64,000 nucleotides of DNA, taken from an uncultured Christensenellaceae bacterium. GTDB lineage: Bacteria > Bacillota > Clostridia > Christensenellales > Pumilibacteraceae. The position numbers and the translations under genes are program-made. The DNA lies in the NCBI GenBank assembly GCA_910587025.1, contig CAJUKR010000001.1:32960-96959 (forward strand), read 5' to 3'. This document shows, piece by piece, positions 62,397-64,000 of the stretch (position 1 is its first letter; each line of letters opens with the position of its first letter). Under the pieces are notes generated by a model, which was not told where the DNA came from, did no database searches, and saw only the letters and a list, made by a program, of their open reading frames with translations.

Positions 62397-64000
<1,604 letters not shown>

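Overview
The window reads as chromosome from an endospore-forming, low-to-middle G+C Gram-positive bacterium of the class Clostridia. The evidence is a spoIIIA operon, a BofA-like protein, the order ctsR-mcsA-mcsB-clpC, trmFO, a ruvX-DUF1292 pair, and many consensus sigma-A promoters (TTGACA, 17 bp, TATAAT, often with an extended TG). An uncultured Christensenellales-type lineage is possible, but the sequence alone does not settle this. Most genes lie on the minus strand. The exceptions are a Na/Pi transporter, one tRNA, two small HTH genes and groESL.

Layout, left to right. 1-3399: spoIIIAF (cut by the edge) back to spoIIIAA. 3499-13731: one long minus-strand unit starting at a promoter at 13703-13731 (rimP-nusA-ylxR-ylxQ-infB-rbfA-nrnA-truB-ribF-TIM barrel-pepQ-efp) and closed by a strong terminator. 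13741-20765: a degenerate PolC-like gene, ispG-rseP-dxr-cdsA-uppS and frr. 20772-23374: rpsB-tsf-pyrH. 23427-24233: ruvX-DUF1292. 24241-26627: an iron-sulfur operon iscR-iscS-iscU plus a small cysteine-rich membrane-anchored protein. 26659-41127: glyA, aspS, hisS, hslUV, trmFO, topA, dprA, comM, a polytopic membrane protein and rplS. 41176-45043: a BofA-like protein, then an AbrB-like regulator, ABC-2 transporter and ferritin-like diiron protein. 45093-46839 (plus): Na/Pi cotransporter. 46874-48365: tRNA-Glu followed by a small A+T-rich accessory island. 48377-52773: pgk, a TIM-barrel protein, pgi and hpf. 52791-56534: a small membrane protein and a membrane-anchored, circularly permuted GH3 enzyme. 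56686-61248: clpC-mcsB-mcsA-ctsR. 61297-61899: dCMP-deaminase-like gene. 61941-64000 (plus): groES-groEL, cut by the window end.

Main points of interest. (1) The locus where polC normally sits holds only a PolC-like N-terminal part whose exonuclease residues are eroded and which has no polymerase. (2) The island after tRNA-Glu carries two tandem small HTH regulators. Three copies of a 15-bp palindrome lie between them, and one of these exactly fills the spacer of a leftward promoter. (3) A Cys-rich protein ends the Isc operon. (4) groESL and ctsR share near-identical triple CtsR heptads. (5) ruvX appears leaderless. (6) A ferritin-like protein sits behind a terminator-like hairpin that contains its own ribosome-binding site. 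No CRISPR array, transposase, phage structural gene or rRNA was seen.
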